From positions 1-5,848 of the forward strand of contig JAJYMP010000189.1 of assembly GCA_021786915.1 (NCBI GenBank): a DNA stretch of 5,848 nt. The letters run 5' to 3'. Made by a program: the position numbers and the translations under genes. Below, one piece after another: positions 5,420 through 5,848 of this stretch. Source of the stretch: Chloroflexota bacterium. GTDB taxonomy: Bacteria; Chloroflexota; Limnocylindria; Limnocylindrales; CSP1-4. Every line of letters starts with the position of its first letter. Position 1 is the stretch's first letter. Below the pieces are notes generated by a model. It was not told where the DNA came from, ran no database searches, and saw nothing but the letters and a program-made list of their open reading frames with translations.

Positions 5420-5848
5420 ATGCGCACCGAGTCTAAGACTGAGTCGAGGATCGCTCGCGGCGAGCTGCTCCTGCGCCTCGCCGACACCGACGGGCGAGTC
5501 GTCTGGGAGCGGCTCCAGCGCAACGCCTTCACGAGCGCATACGCCGCGTTCTGGGCCAAGGCGCTCGCGGGGACCGGCACGGTCCCGCTCGCGCTCACGC
5601 ACATCGGCCTCGGGGCGGCCGGCGTCCAGATCGCCGACTGCGAGGCGATCACCGGCTGGGCCGCCGCGCCGACGCTCGACTCCGCCACGCACCGCCAGGG
5701 GACGAGCTCTCTCAAGTTCACGAGCGCGGCCTCGACCTCGACCACCTACGCCAACGGCGCCCTCATCGCGGCGAGCAACATCTCGGCCACCGGAACCTCC
5801 ATCGAGTTCCAGATGCGCCTCCTGGCGCGGGCGAACGTGGACCTCGCG
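5420..5848 (+). CDS. Probable tail fibre / receptor-binding protein, N-terminal part (truncated by window end)
   Basis: 143 codons, open at the window end, starting at ATG 5420 four bases after the hub stop. Only a distant GGAG (5403-5406) precedes it, so reinitiation after the hub is likely. Residues 1-50 are charged, then Ala/aromatic-rich. LALTHIGLGAAG (57-68) is like the THIALGxG strand found near the start of many tail-fibre and tail-tip proteins. Directly after it, ADCEAITGW (72-80), TLDSATHRQGTSSLKF (85-100) and the strands up to about 143 resemble the opening of jelly-roll (carbohydrate-binding or concanavalin-like) modules in phage proteins. The likely role, inferred from these patterns and the position after the hub, is host-surface recognition at the tail tip. 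The C-terminal part and any receptor-binding tip are outside the window, so a minor tail protein without adhesin function remains possible. Confidence 0.6.
   Translation, partial: MRTESKTESRIARGELLLRLADTDGRVVWERLQRNAFTSAYAAFWAKALAGTGTVPLALTHIGLGAAGVQIADCEAITGWAAAPTLDSATHRQGTSSLKFTSAASTSTTYANGALIAASNISATGTSIEFQMRLLARANVDLA

Noticed and set aside
4561..5745. 394-residue open frame on the minus strand across the hub end and the next gene
   Set aside because: It is a shadow of GC-rich sense codons; the product is low-complexity Arg/Gly/Glu and crosses two well-supported plus-strand genes.

Overview
The window is a compact, one-strand stretch of a long-tailed (siphovirus-type) phage or prophage tail module. 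It holds the distal end of an upstream tail gene, a tape measure protein, a short Dit/gpM-position tail-tip protein, a small virion protein with a recognisable but functionally unassigned sequence pattern, a large baseplate hub (Tal-like) protein, and the first 143 codons of a probable receptor-binding or tail-fibre protein. All genes read on the + strand. Intergenic gaps are 18 nt or less and several genes overlap or nearly touch, so they are probably co-transcribed. No promoter, terminator, tRNA, CRISPR array, insertion sequence, attachment site or integrase is visible, and no stretch over 300 nt lacks a gene.

The DNA is GC-rich with strongly GC-biased third codon positions. This points to a high-GC host such as an actinomycete, a Chloroflexota or a Deinococcota member, but the window has no host genes to decide this or to separate free phage from prophage. 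The high GC also produces long antisense open frames, which I treat as shadows.

Layout: 1-120 holds two overlapping open frames ending at 46 and 120, in the arrangement seen where tail assembly chaperone genes precede the tape measure. 130-2052 is the tape measure protein, which sets tail length and is threaded through the tail tube. 2054-2440 follows where Dit or lambda gpM normally sits. 2437-2973 is a beta-rich structural protein. 2992-5415 is the hub: two extra N-terminal beta domains, a short tandem-repeat linker, then the gp27/Tal-like core that would plug the tail tube. 5420 onward is a tail-fibre-type protein with a jelly-roll-like segment that probably contacts the cell surface.

I found no previously undescribed system. 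The most unusual points are three 14-residue tandem repeats that join the Ig-like domain to the hub core, a 23-nt palindrome inside them, a codon-composition step within the hub N-terminus, tryptophan-anchored repeats in the tape measure (two sharing almost identical DNA), and the overlapping frames before the tape measure.
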